A stretch of 49,749 nt of DNA from Fragilariopsis cylindrus CCMP1102 (taxonomy: Eukaryota > Bacillariophyta > Bacillariophyceae > Bacillariales > Bacillariaceae): contig FMBT01000565.1 in NCBI GenBank assembly GCA_900095095.1, forward strand, positions 1-49,749, written 5' to 3'. Positions 21,029 through 32,018 of the stretch are shown here, one piece after another (the stretch's first letter is position 1; every line of letters begins with the position of its first letter). Position numbers and translations under genes: made by a program. The notes beneath the pieces were generated by a model that was given only the letters and a program-made list of their open reading frames with translations, had not been told where the DNA came from and did no database searches.

Positions 21029-23591
21029 ATAAGAACTAAATCATGCCCAAAATTTTACTAGTATTTGTTAGTGTAGTATATAATAACAACTTTAGCATCA
21101 AGTATATATATATACCTAAACAGTCATTTTTTTGGAAAATTTAACTATGAACTTTACAACTGACCTGTTGGATGGAGGAATGTTATATTCCTTAGTCTTG
21201 TGAGCCTACTGGTATCTCACAATGTAGGCTCACACACAGCACCCATTTTAGGGATTTAAAATGTATGTGTACACACAACAAAACATCTCATATAGAAGGG
21301 TTGCAGAGGACAATACCAGATGAGCCAGATGCACAAATATCCATATAGTGTACTAGATAATTGTGTTTGCCTCCTACAACTTTTTTGTTCCTGTGGTTGA
21401 GGAATAAAATTTGTTTTGATGTTGTGGTAGGCACACAAATGATATAACAAATAACAAGATTTTAGATCAGAAATGAACCACAAAATATCTCATTTGAAAG
21501 GGTTGCACAGGACAACACCAGATGGATTGGGTGCAATAGCATCCACCTAGAGTACTAGAACATTGCCCACAACTTTTTTGTTCATGTGGTTGAGGAATAA
21601 AATTCATTTCGCTGTTGATGCACGTACAAAAATAACAAGATTTTGGATCAGAGATGAACCACAAAATATCTCATTTGAAAGGGTTGCAGAGACAGCACCA
21701 AATGGGTTGGGTGCACTAGCATCCACATAGTGTATTAGAACATTGTGTTTGCCTCCTATCACTCTTCTGTTCCTATGGTTGAGGAATAAAACTCGTTTTG
21801 CTAATGTGGTAGGCACACAAATAACAAGATTTTTGATCAGAAATAATGAACAACAAAATATCTCATTTGAAAGGGATGCAGAGAAAACCACCAGATGGGT
21901 TGGGTGCACAAACATCCACATAGTATACTGGAACATTGTTTTTCCTATCTACCATCCCTGGTGGTTCATCATCACTTGACTAAAGTAATTCTGACTGGTA
22001 TCATTTTTAGAACATTATGTACACCTCCTGCAACTTTTTTGTTCATGTGGTTGAGAAATGAAATTTGTTTTGCTGTTGTGGTAGGCACACAAATATCAAG
22101 ATTTTCAATCAAAATGAACCACAAAATATCTCATATGAAAGGGTTTCATATGTCAGCAAAAGCTGGGTCAGGTGCAAAAACATTCACATAGTATACTGAA
22201 ACATTGTGTTTGCCTCCTACTACTTTTATCTCCCTATGGTTGTGGAATAAAATTCATTACACTGTTATGGCAGGCACACAAACAACATGATTTTTGATCA
22301 GAAATAATGAACAACAAAAATTCTCATTTGAAACGGTTACAGGGGACAACACTAGTTGGGTTGGGTGCACAAACATCCACATAGTGTACTAGAACATGGT
22401 TTTTGCCTCCTACCATCCCTGGTGGTTCATCATCACTTGACTAAAGTCATTCTGATTGGTACCAAAAATTCTCCTGTATGGACAACTTTGAATAATAAGA
22501 TGAATAACTTCTCCTTAGGTTCTAGAACCAGCATGGTGCACTAAAATACCACCCAGTCGTCCATCTCATACCCATAGGTAATTGTCATGATCCTTCATAC
22601 TTACCTTATTCTTGCCTCCAGAACAGAAATATTGCATTTTGGCCAACATGTCATATATTCCATGCCCAAAAGTAAAGTATCATTCAAATTTAAAACATGC
22701 TGCCACAACATTAAAAAAAGAATTGGACCATGGTTTGAACACCCAGATACCTTCCATATATAAGTATGGTCAAAATACACCAACAATATCTGGAATATTT
22801 GCCATATTGGTGGTATGGTGGGGCAGGGGCAGTTGGGAACAATAGAATCGACATAAAATAGCCCAAACGCGCCCATACCAGGTATGCTGAGTCCCAAATA
22901 AAATAGCTAGGCATCAATCTTATTCATAAGGTTTTGGATTCCATCATTGTTCTAGGTAACCATACATACATTATTTGGGGTGTCGCGGGTCAAAATCAAC
23001 TGCTATTAAAACACACAATTTCTCTAAGTGCCAAGTGCACTTGTAGTCAAGGCTGTGATGCACCATTTATACAGACCTAATAACCTTGAAAGAGTATATG
23101 GAGATCAACAATACACCTCTGGGTCCAACATTGCTTGAGGCTGTAGGGAAGTTAGGAAGGTGTCAGTGTGTGCTATGCCCAAAAAGGGTCATTTTGGCCC
23201 CAAAACAGGTGTCCCCCTTTAGTACACACATCAGCATTGTCCTGCCCATAGCTTGCCAAGTTTATATTCCCTTTGGTGTATAAGATCAATCCCATGTGCT
23301 TACTTTGGGACAATTCATCTTTTTGAGTGTGTACTAGGTCACATACATACCCCCCCCCCCCAATGGGCCATTTTCCCATGTCCTAGGCTGCATCACATGT
23401 TGACATCACACCCTTTACCACCTTCTAGTGTGAAGAACACATACCTAGCGCCCCAAAGTCCCGTCCAGGTATCCACCCAATGCATATTAAGCTCAGAATA
23501 TACTTTCTGATTGGGACTTGATACATGCTAGGATGGGTCAGAATGCCAGAAAGTGGAGTGGTACAGGTAGCAAGTACCACAGGACAAAGTG
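21029..23591. mobile_element. Dispersed repeat A, copy 2
   Basis: It matches 1968-4650 in order and orientation: left end AACTAAATCATGCCCAAAA, the GTATCTCACAATGTAGGCTC block, six ~190-bp tandem units (starts near 21280, 21483, 21664, 21855, 22121 and 22315), then the right arm with AGAACCAGCATGGTGCAC and GCTAGGATGGGT. The right terminal bases seen in copy 1 (CACGATTTAGTG) are not preserved here (CAAAGTGTGTGG). This copy is truncated or mutated at that end. The two copies differ at many sites, so the duplication is not recent. Confidence 0.7.
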
Positions 23592-23849
23592 TGTGGCTGG
23601 TGGTCTTGTAATTGTTGACAGGTTGGGTGGTATATATTGCACTGCACTGCACTGCACTGCACTGCACTTTCATTACTGTGCATACATACATACATAAATT
23701 GTTCTCTCTCTCTCTCTCTCTCTCTCTCCCATTACACTTCCTCCCACAACTAAGGTATGAGCTTGTACTCTTTCTATATATGGCTCATACCTAGTAATTT
23801 CTAGTAGATTACAGTATCACTTTTGCCTCTATTGTAGGATCTTTTAAAA
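23592..23849. repeat. Microsatellite cluster
   Basis: It contains a pentanucleotide run of ACTGC-type (GCACT about 23639-23668), (CATA)n about 23681-23698 and (CT)n about 23703-23730. The ORF reading through it is not believed. Confidence 0.8.
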
Positions 23850-24175
23850 TGATGACCTGCTGAATACCATGATGCTATGTTGTACCCTGCTTGAGCTTTT
23901 ATGTATAAGAAGAGAAACTGTTACTTTCACACAGTAACTTCTTTGTTGAGGATTTGAAAATTGCTGCTAAGATTTTCATAATTTTCAATGTGGCACATGA
24001 ATTCCAATACCCCTGTGGGCTGGTTCTTAATTGTTTTTGTGTAAGTATGAATGATTTGAGACTTCAGTGCACATCCTGCCAAATTGTATTGCATAGTTTA
24101 GCAACCCACCACAAAAACTCATTTTTACCACTCAAGCAAGCCACTATGCGAGTTCCTTTGTGTACAAAGTTTTAA
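23850..24175 (+). repeat. Dispersed repeat B, copy 1 (inverted relative to 46622-46955)
   Basis: From GACCTGCTGAATA to GTACAAAGTTTTAA the sequence matches the reverse complement of 46622-46955 with scattered differences. Shared blocks include AGCTTTTATGTATAAGAAGA, TTTGAAAATTGCTGC, TAGTTTAGCAACCCACCACA and CTTTGTGTACAAAG. No coding potential is shared. The LTR retrotransposon is inserted 16 bp beyond its right edge. Confidence 0.85.
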
Positions 24176-24186
24176 TGTATTGGCTA

Positions 24187-24191
24187 GTAAG
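24187..24191. other. Target-site duplication GTAAG (left)
   Basis: GTAAG directly abuts the left LTR and recurs directly after the right LTR (32014-32018). A 5-bp duplication is the normal integrase signature of copia elements and shows that both ends belong to one insertion. Confidence 0.9.
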
Positions 24192-24588
24192 TGTTGAAAT
24201 ACAGTAATCGCAACGCCGTGGATATTGGTATGTTGCTTATTACGTAATGCTTGAAGATACTAGAGTGATATATAGGTTTGAATACTATGTATGGCTAGCT
24301 TATTAACTTGTTATTATTATTTACCTATTGCATAAGTTTTATAATAAATAATGACTAACATTGGTGATGGCAATCCGAGGTGCCGATGGAGGTGCTTACA
24401 TTGAGTTACATTAACGCAATGCAAATACAACACATCTTTTCTCTTCAATTGCCAACCACACGATAATGCGCAGCATATATATATTTATTGTGAGGAAACA
24501 ACATGCACAGATGTCACGACGTTCGTGACACATAATGACTGTTGTGAAAAACCTCACAGGACTCGTATTAATAATTGAATCCCCAACA
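24192..24588 (-). repeat. 3' LTR of the copia element
   Basis: 397 bp, ends TG...CA, no difference by eye from 31617-32013. It contains the palindrome TGTCACGA-CGT-TCGTGACA (24514-24532), a candidate transcription-factor site (its core resembles a CRE/bZIP motif). Confidence 0.93.
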
Positions 24589-24655
24589 CACTCCTACATT
24601 CCTATTGATGTGTTAGCATCGATACGAATGTAATCAATATGTCCCTTCCATTCAA

Positions 24656-26188
24656 TTATGAAAGGTCCTTGGCAGCGGCTGCCTTAGCGTCGCTATACTC
24701 TTGATCATAACGCGCTATTGAATCTTCATCGTGGCCCATAAGGGAGTTTCGATGAGTTCTGAACAGGCTCCCTTGCAATGGCTTAGTCAAATAATCTGAT
24801 ACCATTTCCTTTGTGGGATGATATATCACACGAATGCTTCCTTCTTTGATCTTGCTTGTCACATAGAAGTATCGGATATTGATGTGTCTAGTTCTCTTGG
24901 TACTAGATGCTTGTCCATTGTTTTCGAGCTGTATTGTGCTTGTGTTGTCCTGTTGAATGACAACATCTGAACCAATCTTATTAAGGATTGAATCAGGATT
25001 AATTGACTTGAGTTGCTCCCCAACGAATAATTGAATCCATTCAATAAAATTCATAGCGTCATCAACTCCAACCAATTCTGCTTCAGTGGAGCTCTTCGTG
25101 TTGATCTTTTGTTTCAGGGACATTGACATTAAAGCACCCTGGCCCATTGTTAACACGGCACCAGTATGGCTTCTCATATCCTTGTGTATCGCAAACGATG
25201 CGTCTATCGACCATAACAGCTTCCCACTTCCATCCCAACCTAATACTAGAGGGATGGATATAGTTAACCTCAGATACTTCATCACTCTGGTTAATTTCCG
25301 ATAGTCAGAGCGTGTAGGAGCTTTCACTCGGGTGCAGAGGTAAGCGACAGCCACTTGGAGATCTGGTCTTGCCCTCTTGGCAGCAAACAACAACCGAGCT
25401 GTAGATCGGTGGAAGAAATCTGCTTCTTTTTCATTCAATAGTTCTGAATCATCGTCCACATCAAATAGATTATTACTCGCTGGTGTGGGAGCTGTTCCAT
25501 TCATGTCACTTGGCATTTCGGCCAGTATGTCTTCTAGATAGTCATACATAGTGAACTTCACTTTGTTCTTTTCACTATAGTCGATGGTTAAACCCAGATA
25601 ATCATGTATGTCACCAGTGGTAGCTGATAATGGCTTCTTGACGGTACCAAACTCTTTGTTTACGTCATCAAGTACTGAGTCTATTACAGACTGCTTCATG
25701 TGAGATATTTTCAAATCGTCCACATGAAATTGGATAGTACATTGGTTCCCTTCAATCATCTTGTTGAAGGTACATCTGTCATAGCAGTTCGGTTCATACC
25801 CCCATTCAATCAATTGTTTACTGAGCTTCTTGTAGAATAGGATGGCTCCGAGGAGCGTACCGTATACAGCCTTGGTTAGTTTGGCATATAAGTACTCCTT
25901 TCCATTCCTTTCCACTATATTTTGCTTGTATTTAGGATCAATGGCACATATCATTGTCACCATTGCTCCTTCGAACTTGAGGTAACAGTCCTTATCAGCT
26001 GGGTAATCAGCCTGCAGGAAAGCACCTGGTATATCACAGGTTGCGACCTTCCTCCCTTCAATGGCATCCATTAAACATGATGTCATTAGGGCGTATATAG
26101 ATACCGTTGGTGAACTGGATTCATCTTTCGATATGTATTCACGTTGGGGCCTACCATCCGCACATCCCTTGCTTTGATCTTTCCACAT
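24656..26188 (-). CDS. Copia pol: reverse transcriptase and RNase H (open C-terminal part)
   Basis: 510 codons, open. The RT part has the catalytic-Asp motif CDIPGAFLQAD (near residue 50) and FHVDDLKIS (near 154), plus LYAKLTKAVYGTLLGA in the thumb/palm region. RNase H has WSIDASFAIHKDMRSHTGAV (first Asp), SSTEAELVGVDDA (Glu) and QQDNTSTIQL (Asp), then KTRHINIRYFYV-type HINIRYFYV. The N-terminal RT portion lies upstream in other frames (26189-26850), so the listed start is only the open-frame boundary and not a true start. It would copy the element's RNA into DNA in virus-like particles. Confidence 0.9.
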   Translation of the reverse strand: MWKDQSKGCADGRPQREYISKDESSSPTVSIYALMTSCLMDAIEGRKVATCDIPGAFLQADYPADKDCYLKFEGAMVTMICAIDPKYKQNIVERNGKEYLYAKLTKAVYGTLLGAILFYKKLSKQLIEWGYEPNCYDRCTFNKMIEGNQCTIQFHVDDLKISHMKQSVIDSVLDDVNKEFGTVKKPLSATTGDIHDYLGLTIDYSEKNKVKFTMYDYLEDILAEMPSDMNGTAPTPASNNLFDVDDDSELLNEKEADFFHRSTARLLFAAKRARPDLQVAVAYLCTRVKAPTRSDYRKLTRVMKYLRLTISIPLVLGWDGSGKLLWSIDASFAIHKDMRSHTGAVLTMGQGALMSMSLKQKINTKSSTEAELVGVDDAMNFIEWIQLFVGEQLKSINPDSILNKIGSDVVIQQDNTSTIQLENNGQASSTKRTRHINIRYFYVTSKIKEGSIRVIYHPTKEMVSDYLTKPLQGSLFRTHRNSLMGHDEDSIARYDQEYSDAKAAAAKDLS

Positions 26189-29123
26189 CTTTTTCTTTTC
26201 AAGAACATAAGATAGTTAGAGCCTCAAACCGTATTGAACTGCTTGTTTCCGATGGTCGCAACATTTTGACTGCTCCCATTCCTAGGAGGTTGTCATCAAG
26301 TTCCTTCATAGTTGCTTCATATCCCATTGCGCCAAATTCCTTTAACCCTCTATTGAAACCATACTGTGGGAGTTGATTTCGATGCCTCTACATGACTATA
26401 TGAGGCGATCGTGCTAAGGACGCACGCTTGCTTCGAGTGTGCTAGGTTCCAATATGAACCCAGGTCCGAATCAAGCTCGCGTGGAGCAGATGGTTCATCT
26501 TCTTCTTCTTCTTCAGATGTATCGTAGTAATAACGTCATCGTTGGATGTTATGGTGGGTTCCATCATATCATCGTCTTCAAGATCATCTTCAATCAAATT
26601 AGTATCATTTCAAAGATGGTTCTTTTCTTCTTCTTCTTATCCTTCCCACACTCCTGCTTTGTTGTTGAGTTAGCGAGATTCATGCCAGATCGGGTCCGAC
26701 GTCAAGGATAATAGGTGCATCTCGTTTCATTGATAGTGTCCCTGTTGTGTTGCTGTATTGGATTCTGAAAGAAGTCGATTGTGAATCAGGTTCATCACCG
26801 CCGAATCCTTTTGAGTCAGGATCCGATTCATCAAACTGTCTTGTCTTTTGCTTCCAGTTCAGTTCTTTCTTAAGCTCTCTCGATATTCTTCATCCATTTT
26901 GAAATCAACATCGGAGGCATTACTGTCGTCATCATTGATCACATTAGCAGCAAAGTCGTCTAATGTAACTCTTCCATTGATGTCAGCAAATTCAATTCCT
27001 TCCGGTTGCTTTCTTGTTCTCAATCTCATTGACAGTATTGATCAGAGCTTCAGTGTTGGAATGATTGTAACCCTATTGACGGAAACGGGTTGCTTAGTGC
27101 TTAGCTTGAAACACAACATGACCACTGCCATTGTCAGCGCGACACGATGTATAGGCATCGATAGATCTTTCTTCATCAGTGCTATTAGTTCCCCCAGTAT
27201 GCCCTTGGACATACTGTCCTACCTTGACAGTGGGCATCTAAATTCTTTCCTGTTACTATTTCCTTGGAGATAATATGGAATGGATGCCATTCTGTTAGGT
27301 AGTGAGTTGATTAGCATTGTAACTCGGAGGACCATTTCACAGTGAATCGTTTTGGAATTTCTTGTATGGCATCATCAGTCTTACTGCTCTGATTCTTTCT
27401 TTAGGAATCTAATTTGTCTTTCAACAGTCTCACGTGCCTGTCAGCATCACATGTTGATAGTGTGATGTTGTATGGCTTGTCTTGTAGTTCATGTTTGATG
27501 CATTCAAATGCACCATCCGCTTCAATTGTCACAACCTTAAACACACTCCTACTTTTGTATGTTTGTATATCTTCAGGATGCATGCCAGTATGGCATCGCG
27601 ATTGTTCTTTCTAACACAGTATGTTTGTATCAGCCAATGTGTTGGAGTGTGATATAAGAAACTTGATTCCGTTGATATGCATGATATCAATTGCTAAGTG
27701 GATTGGAGTATTCTTTCATGATGAAAGATGGGATGTCTGTTACGTCATCCTCTCTTGGCATAATGCTCTTGTTCTTGACAGTCTTTCCTTTCATTGCTGG
27801 GACGTCAGGTCCAAATATCTTTTGGCAATACGTACATCCCTCCTTGTGAAAGGGCTGTTGCCAATAACATTATGTTCAATTGCATTAGCCAGATCAAAGT
27901 CACTAGGGCATGCTAGTGCTTCTTGGAGATCCCTGACTTTTGCAGCTCTTCTACAATCGATTGCAGAAAAGTGTGCACTCTCCCCTTTTACAGTTTGATG
28001 TGCCATGACGATATGGTGGTCGTCATCGGTGTGATATCATACAGTACATCCCATTGGATGTCTTACCAAATCTTACATATGAACCATCATCATTGAATAC
28101 GTATATTGCATTGTCAATGGCGCTGTCCATAACCACTCGCTTGGTATCAGTAGCATGCTAGTGATAGCAAGTTGGCTACTCCATTCGGATAGAAATAGTA
28201 GCCATCCGATGGGAGAGGCAGGGTGTCAAGGTCATCGCATAGACGTCCAATATCCTTGATTTGGAACTTCGAATCTGTAGTCCGTACGAGATAGAACTGT
28301 TTTCATCAGCTTGGATGTCAGCCAGAAGGAAGGCATCTTTAAATGTGAATACTAGATCCGCTATCAATAGCAATGGTGGTCCGTGGGCCGACATGCTTAC
28401 CCCCACTCCTTGCTTTCGGTGTTTGAATTGTAGCAGACAATTCAAATGCCGGAAGTAAATCAGAAACAAAGATAGGATCAGTTGTAACAGAGACAACTTG
28501 GTGATTAAGGACATAGGCACCGTCCCAAATCATACCACCAGTCCAGTAGGGAGAGATGGCATCGTACCACGAGATATCTTGACATGATGGGTCATCTATA
28601 GGATAGATGGTGGACGCGGACACGAACGTATCCGAAGGGATACGAGGAACTTGGTGGTGCTCGGATCGAGACTGGGTACTGGACCAGTATTGGTTCGATC
28701 CTTGGTTCGACTGTTATCATTCGCCGAATGTGGAATCGGCCCTGAGATAACAGAGTGCCTCTTACGACTGCGCTTGCGTGCAAAGAAGACATGTAGATGG
28801 CTTCCTGAAGAGGTCTTGTTGTTCTTAGAGTTGTGTTTTCTGGAGATCGGTTTTGGGCGCATGCCAATGACTGGATGAGTGAAAATATTAAGTCGAGATA
28901 GCATGTGCTCAAATCGTTGAAACACGTTGTAGATTGGGTTGATATAGTTGATTTTGTTGAATACAATGGAATCGATCTCCATGATTGTTTCACCTAAGGT
29001 TATAACAGCATTGCCAATTTCTTCACACATAAATGCAATGATTTTGCAATATGTGATCCAAACGTTGTTGTATAGCGAGTAGCATGTAAACCTGGGTAGT
29101 AAACCGGTAGAGAGTAAAACCAT
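26189..29123 (-). pseudogene. Copia pol: protease, integrase and RT N-terminus, frame-broken
   Basis: Minus-strand pieces in different frames keep the pol order. A basic linker is at 28596-29123. The retropepsin motif AIDSGSSIHI lies at the end of the piece at 28339-28623, with a continuation (KDAFLLADIQ) in another frame near 28310-28340. A GAG-pre-integrase/zinc-region piece is at 27791-28006 (MAHQTVKGESAHFSAID, HNVIGNSPFT). An integrase core piece is at 27401-27583 (EADGAFECIKHELQDKPYN, STCDADRHV). An integrase-to-RT linker is near 26700-27300 with an ID-x-Y...NGSGHVVFQ stretch. At least four frame changes are needed to join them, so this copy could not make an intact polyprotein as sequenced. 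Confidence 0.8.
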
Positions 29124-29320
29124 CCTAGACAGATGGATGAATAGATTGTTGATCCATCCAGTGTCGTACGGTGATAGGGCATTCGATCTTCCTTTAAGAA
29201 AGGCCCTGATGAAAATCCGAAGTATTCAGAATCAAATGAATCCGGAGACAGTCATTGATGGAATTTGGTAATCCATGGCGATGGAGTACATTATTCAATT
29301 GATGCCCTTGTAGTGCGGAT

Positions 29321-31504
29321 TCAAGTAGTTACTGTGTTGATACCACAGTTGACCAATTTACGGGTCACTTTATTAATCCATCGATTAGGCTTTCGTCGTC
29401 GTTGATTGATTGACACAGCCACCACTGTGTGGTGTAATAGAACATGGGCTTGTGGAAAGACCACGCGTTCATCATCGGGACCAATTTCAGTTATCATTCG
29501 ATCATACCGAGCTTTGTAGAACCTCAGATGATCATGGTGTCGGTCCGTTTCCTCTTTGAGGTAGCGTACTGTATCACCATGTAGAGCATTTTGATTGACA
29601 TCGATAAGTTGCTGACGTAGTCTCCTAGCAGCTTCTGCAACACTGCATCCTTCAAAGAGATCATCTAGTGCAGCGATATTCCGGATTCCAGAGAGTTTCA
29701 ATTTCTCGCGAACAACATCAGAGTAATCAATGATGTGTTCCGGAGTAGGACTATCGTATTCATAACTGACGAGAGGGACGTCATCATCATCCGTATCGTA
29801 GCTTTTGATTCGGACGGTGCCTATATTTTTGACACGTTGTGCTGTGAGGTACACAACTGTTTCAAAACAATGCGCCTTGTTGATTGTTATGGGAGATTTT
29901 CCAGTCTTAGGACGATTTTTGTTCTCTTCAAGCTCGCGATTCCATTCATCGGTATCCCAGTCACTTGAATTACCATGTCGGTCGCCCGCATGGTCAATAT
30001 CAGAGTTACTGTCGAAATCAGTTGAATCATCTTGTCGACCACCTGGGCGATCAACGACATGAGCACAGGTTACAAAGTCTGGCTCATTGTCGTCATAGAT
30101 ATCATCAACATCTTGTAGTTGTGCAAAACTAGCTCCGAAGAATCGATCATCATCATCTTCCTTTGTAGCTTCAGCGATGACTGTTGCCATGACTGATGCT
30201 TGATTGGTTTCGGTATCCGATGGCAATTCTTCGATAGTTAGTTCTGGTTCTGGATCAGATAAGTCATCTTCAGCCTCCTCTTTAATAGATGACACTGGAT
30301 CCGGTGATGATGCTTCATGATATGAGACGATAGCATCCTCAGTAGTAGTATTCTTGGCTGGTTGCACAGCGAAGGTCGATAGCAACGCTAGCGCGTCACT
30401 GATTGTATTGGGGTAACAATCTCCTGTAGCAGTAGAGTAAGTAGTCATTAAATGAGTTTTGAGATTCTTATTTAATGAATTCTTCACAATCAGTCGAGCG
30501 ACCGTTCGCTCTTCAACAAGTTTGTCAATAGCCACTTGATCCGCCGGTTTCAATGCAAGGTATGCAGTGAAAGTGGTGGGCGTAGGAAGAGCTGACAGTA
30601 CCTTTTCAAGTGAAACTTCTCCAAATGCGAACTTTCCGCATGTGAAAATAGCTGATTTGTATCGGTCCTGCACTTGTTTTGAGAATGTGGAGTCATCTAC
30701 ATTAGCTGCTTGCTTGAAGGCAATCGCAGCATGTAAGGTGTGGAGGTTCTGGAATTCTTGATCGACTTTAACAATCCCATTGGTTTGTGCACATACTGAA
30801 CGGAGGATTTGTAAGAATCCTATTAAATCTTTGTTAGTTTCGACAAGAGCCATTCTCTTGTCGGCGCGACAGTAGGTGATGATAACATCCTCTACATTTC
30901 CAATTGCTGTACGATAGTATGCTTGAGAGAATCTTTCATAGTTATTCCAGTTGGCTTTTTGTATCTTTACATCGATGAAGTAGTTTGAATCCATACTTGC
31001 TTTTAGGATAGGATCGAAACAGACTAGTCGTTTCTCTCCAGTTGGTGTAGTAGTATCTGCACCCGTAGCATCTTTGGTGTAGATGGTAACGACGGTTGAA
31101 TGTTTCAACGGATCTGATTTCGATGTAACGAAATCAGATTCAACTTTAGCAACCAATTCAAGAATAGATGAATCAAGACCATAGGCTTTCTCGCTAGCTG
31201 CTGTACCTGCCATCGTATTCTGGAGAATACGATACTGTCCCAGTAGATTGCCATTAGCTAATGCAACGACAATTCCTTTCATAGGACTGGTACCAGATGC
31301 TAAACCTTCAAACTTGGATTTCGCAACTTGTTGTTGTTTGTTCTTCTTGCTTGAGGCATTGGATGGGTGATTTTTCTTCTTTTGGTTTGCTGTGTTCTTT
31401 GCGGCTGCGGCGGCAGCCTTTGCTTCCTTCTCTTTGGCAGAGAGGGCGTTACCGGTACCACCAGTTGTACTAGTGGTATCAGTAGGTTTGTCGGTGACAG
31501 CCAT
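29321..31504 (-). CDS. Copia gag-like protein (727 aa)
   Basis: It is the first ORF after the 5' LTR on the element's strand, starting 112 bp inside it. It begins MAVTDKPTDTTSTTGG and has a Lys/Ala-rich basic N-terminal segment (AAAAAKNTANQKKKNHPSNA). A helical capsid-like region follows, then a long acidic C-terminal region (EEAEDDLSDPEPELTIEELP). No CCHC zinc knuckle was found. Position and composition, not homology, identify it as gag. It is intact, unlike pol. Confidence 0.75.
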   Translation of the reverse strand: MAVTDKPTDTTSTTGGTGNALSAKEKEAKAAAAAAKNTANQKKKNHPSNASSKKNKQQQVAKSKFEGLASGTSPMKGIVVALANGNLLGQYRILQNTMAGTAASEKAYGLDSSILELVAKVESDFVTSKSDPLKHSTVVTIYTKDATGADTTTPTGEKRLVCFDPILKASMDSNYFIDVKIQKANWNNYERFSQAYYRTAIGNVEDVIITYCRADKRMALVETNKDLIGFLQILRSVCAQTNGIVKVDQEFQNLHTLHAAIAFKQAANVDDSTFSKQVQDRYKSAIFTCGKFAFGEVSLEKVLSALPTPTTFTAYLALKPADQVAIDKLVEERTVARLIVKNSLNKNLKTHLMTTYSTATGDCYPNTISDALALLSTFAVQPAKNTTTEDAIVSYHEASSPDPVSSIKEEAEDDLSDPEPELTIEELPSDTETNQASVMATVIAEATKEDDDDRFFGASFAQLQDVDDIYDDNEPDFVTCAHVVDRPGGRQDDSTDFDSNSDIDHAGDRHGNSSDWDTDEWNRELEENKNRPKTGKSPITINKAHCFETVVYLTAQRVKNIGTVRIKSYDTDDDDVPLVSYEYDSPTPEHIIDYSDVVREKLKLSGIRNIAALDDLFEGCSVAEAARRLRQQLIDVNQNALHGDTVRYLKEETDRHHDHLRFYKARYDRMITEIGPDDERVVFPQAHVLLHHTVVAVSINQRRRKPNRWINKVTRKLVNCGINTVTT

Positions 31505-31616
31505 TCTTATAAGGTGATAGTATTTAGGATACTAATAGGTATATCTTATAGGGTGGTTGTTGTTGTTGATTCGATTCGATTGATCTAATCAATGACTGTG
31601 ATTATTTATTATAAAA

Positions 31617-32013
31617 TGTTGAAATACAGTAATCGCAACGCCGTGGATATTGGTATGTTGCTTATTACGTAATGCTTGAAGATACTAGAGTGATATATAG
31701 GTTTGAATACTATGTATGGCTAGCTTATTAACTTGTTATTATTATTTACCTATTGCATAAGTTTTATAATAAATAATGACTAACATTGGTGATGGCAATC
31801 CGAGGTGCCGATGGAGGTGCTTACATTGAGTTACATTAACGCAATGCAAATACAACACATCTTTTCTCTTCAATTGCCAACCACACGATAATGCGCAGCA
31901 TATATATATTTATTGTGAGGAAACAACATGCACAGATGTCACGACGTTCGTGACACATAATGACTGTTGTGAAAAACCTCACAGGACTCGTATTAATAAT
32001 TGAATCCCCAACA
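31617..32013 (-). repeat. 5' LTR of the copia element
   Basis: 397 bp, matching the other LTR. As the 5' LTR of a minus-strand element it should contain the promoter. The TGTCACGA-CGT-TCGTGACA palindrome is at 31939-31957. Confidence 0.93.
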
Positions 32014-32018
32014 GTAAG

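Larger units (their letters stand above)
24192..32013 (-). mobile_element. Complete Ty1/copia LTR retrotransposon (CoDi-like), 7822 bp
   Basis: Two 397-bp LTRs flank a minus-strand gag-pol region: 24192-24588 is the 3' LTR and 31617-32013 the 5' LTR of the element. Both run TGTTG...CAACA and I found no difference between them. The 5-bp target duplication is GTAAG (24187-24191 and 32014-32018). The internal order on the minus strand is gag, protease, integrase, reverse transcriptase, RNase H: the copia order. RT carries CDIPGAFLQAD and FHVDDL in place of the usual YVDD, a style I associate with diatom CoDi elements. No tRNA-Met primer site (TGGTATCAGAGC) follows the 5' LTR; the adjacent bases read TTTTATAATAAATAATCAC, so the primer is unclear. 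gag and RT/RNase H are open while the protease-integrase part is broken. Confidence 0.93.
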
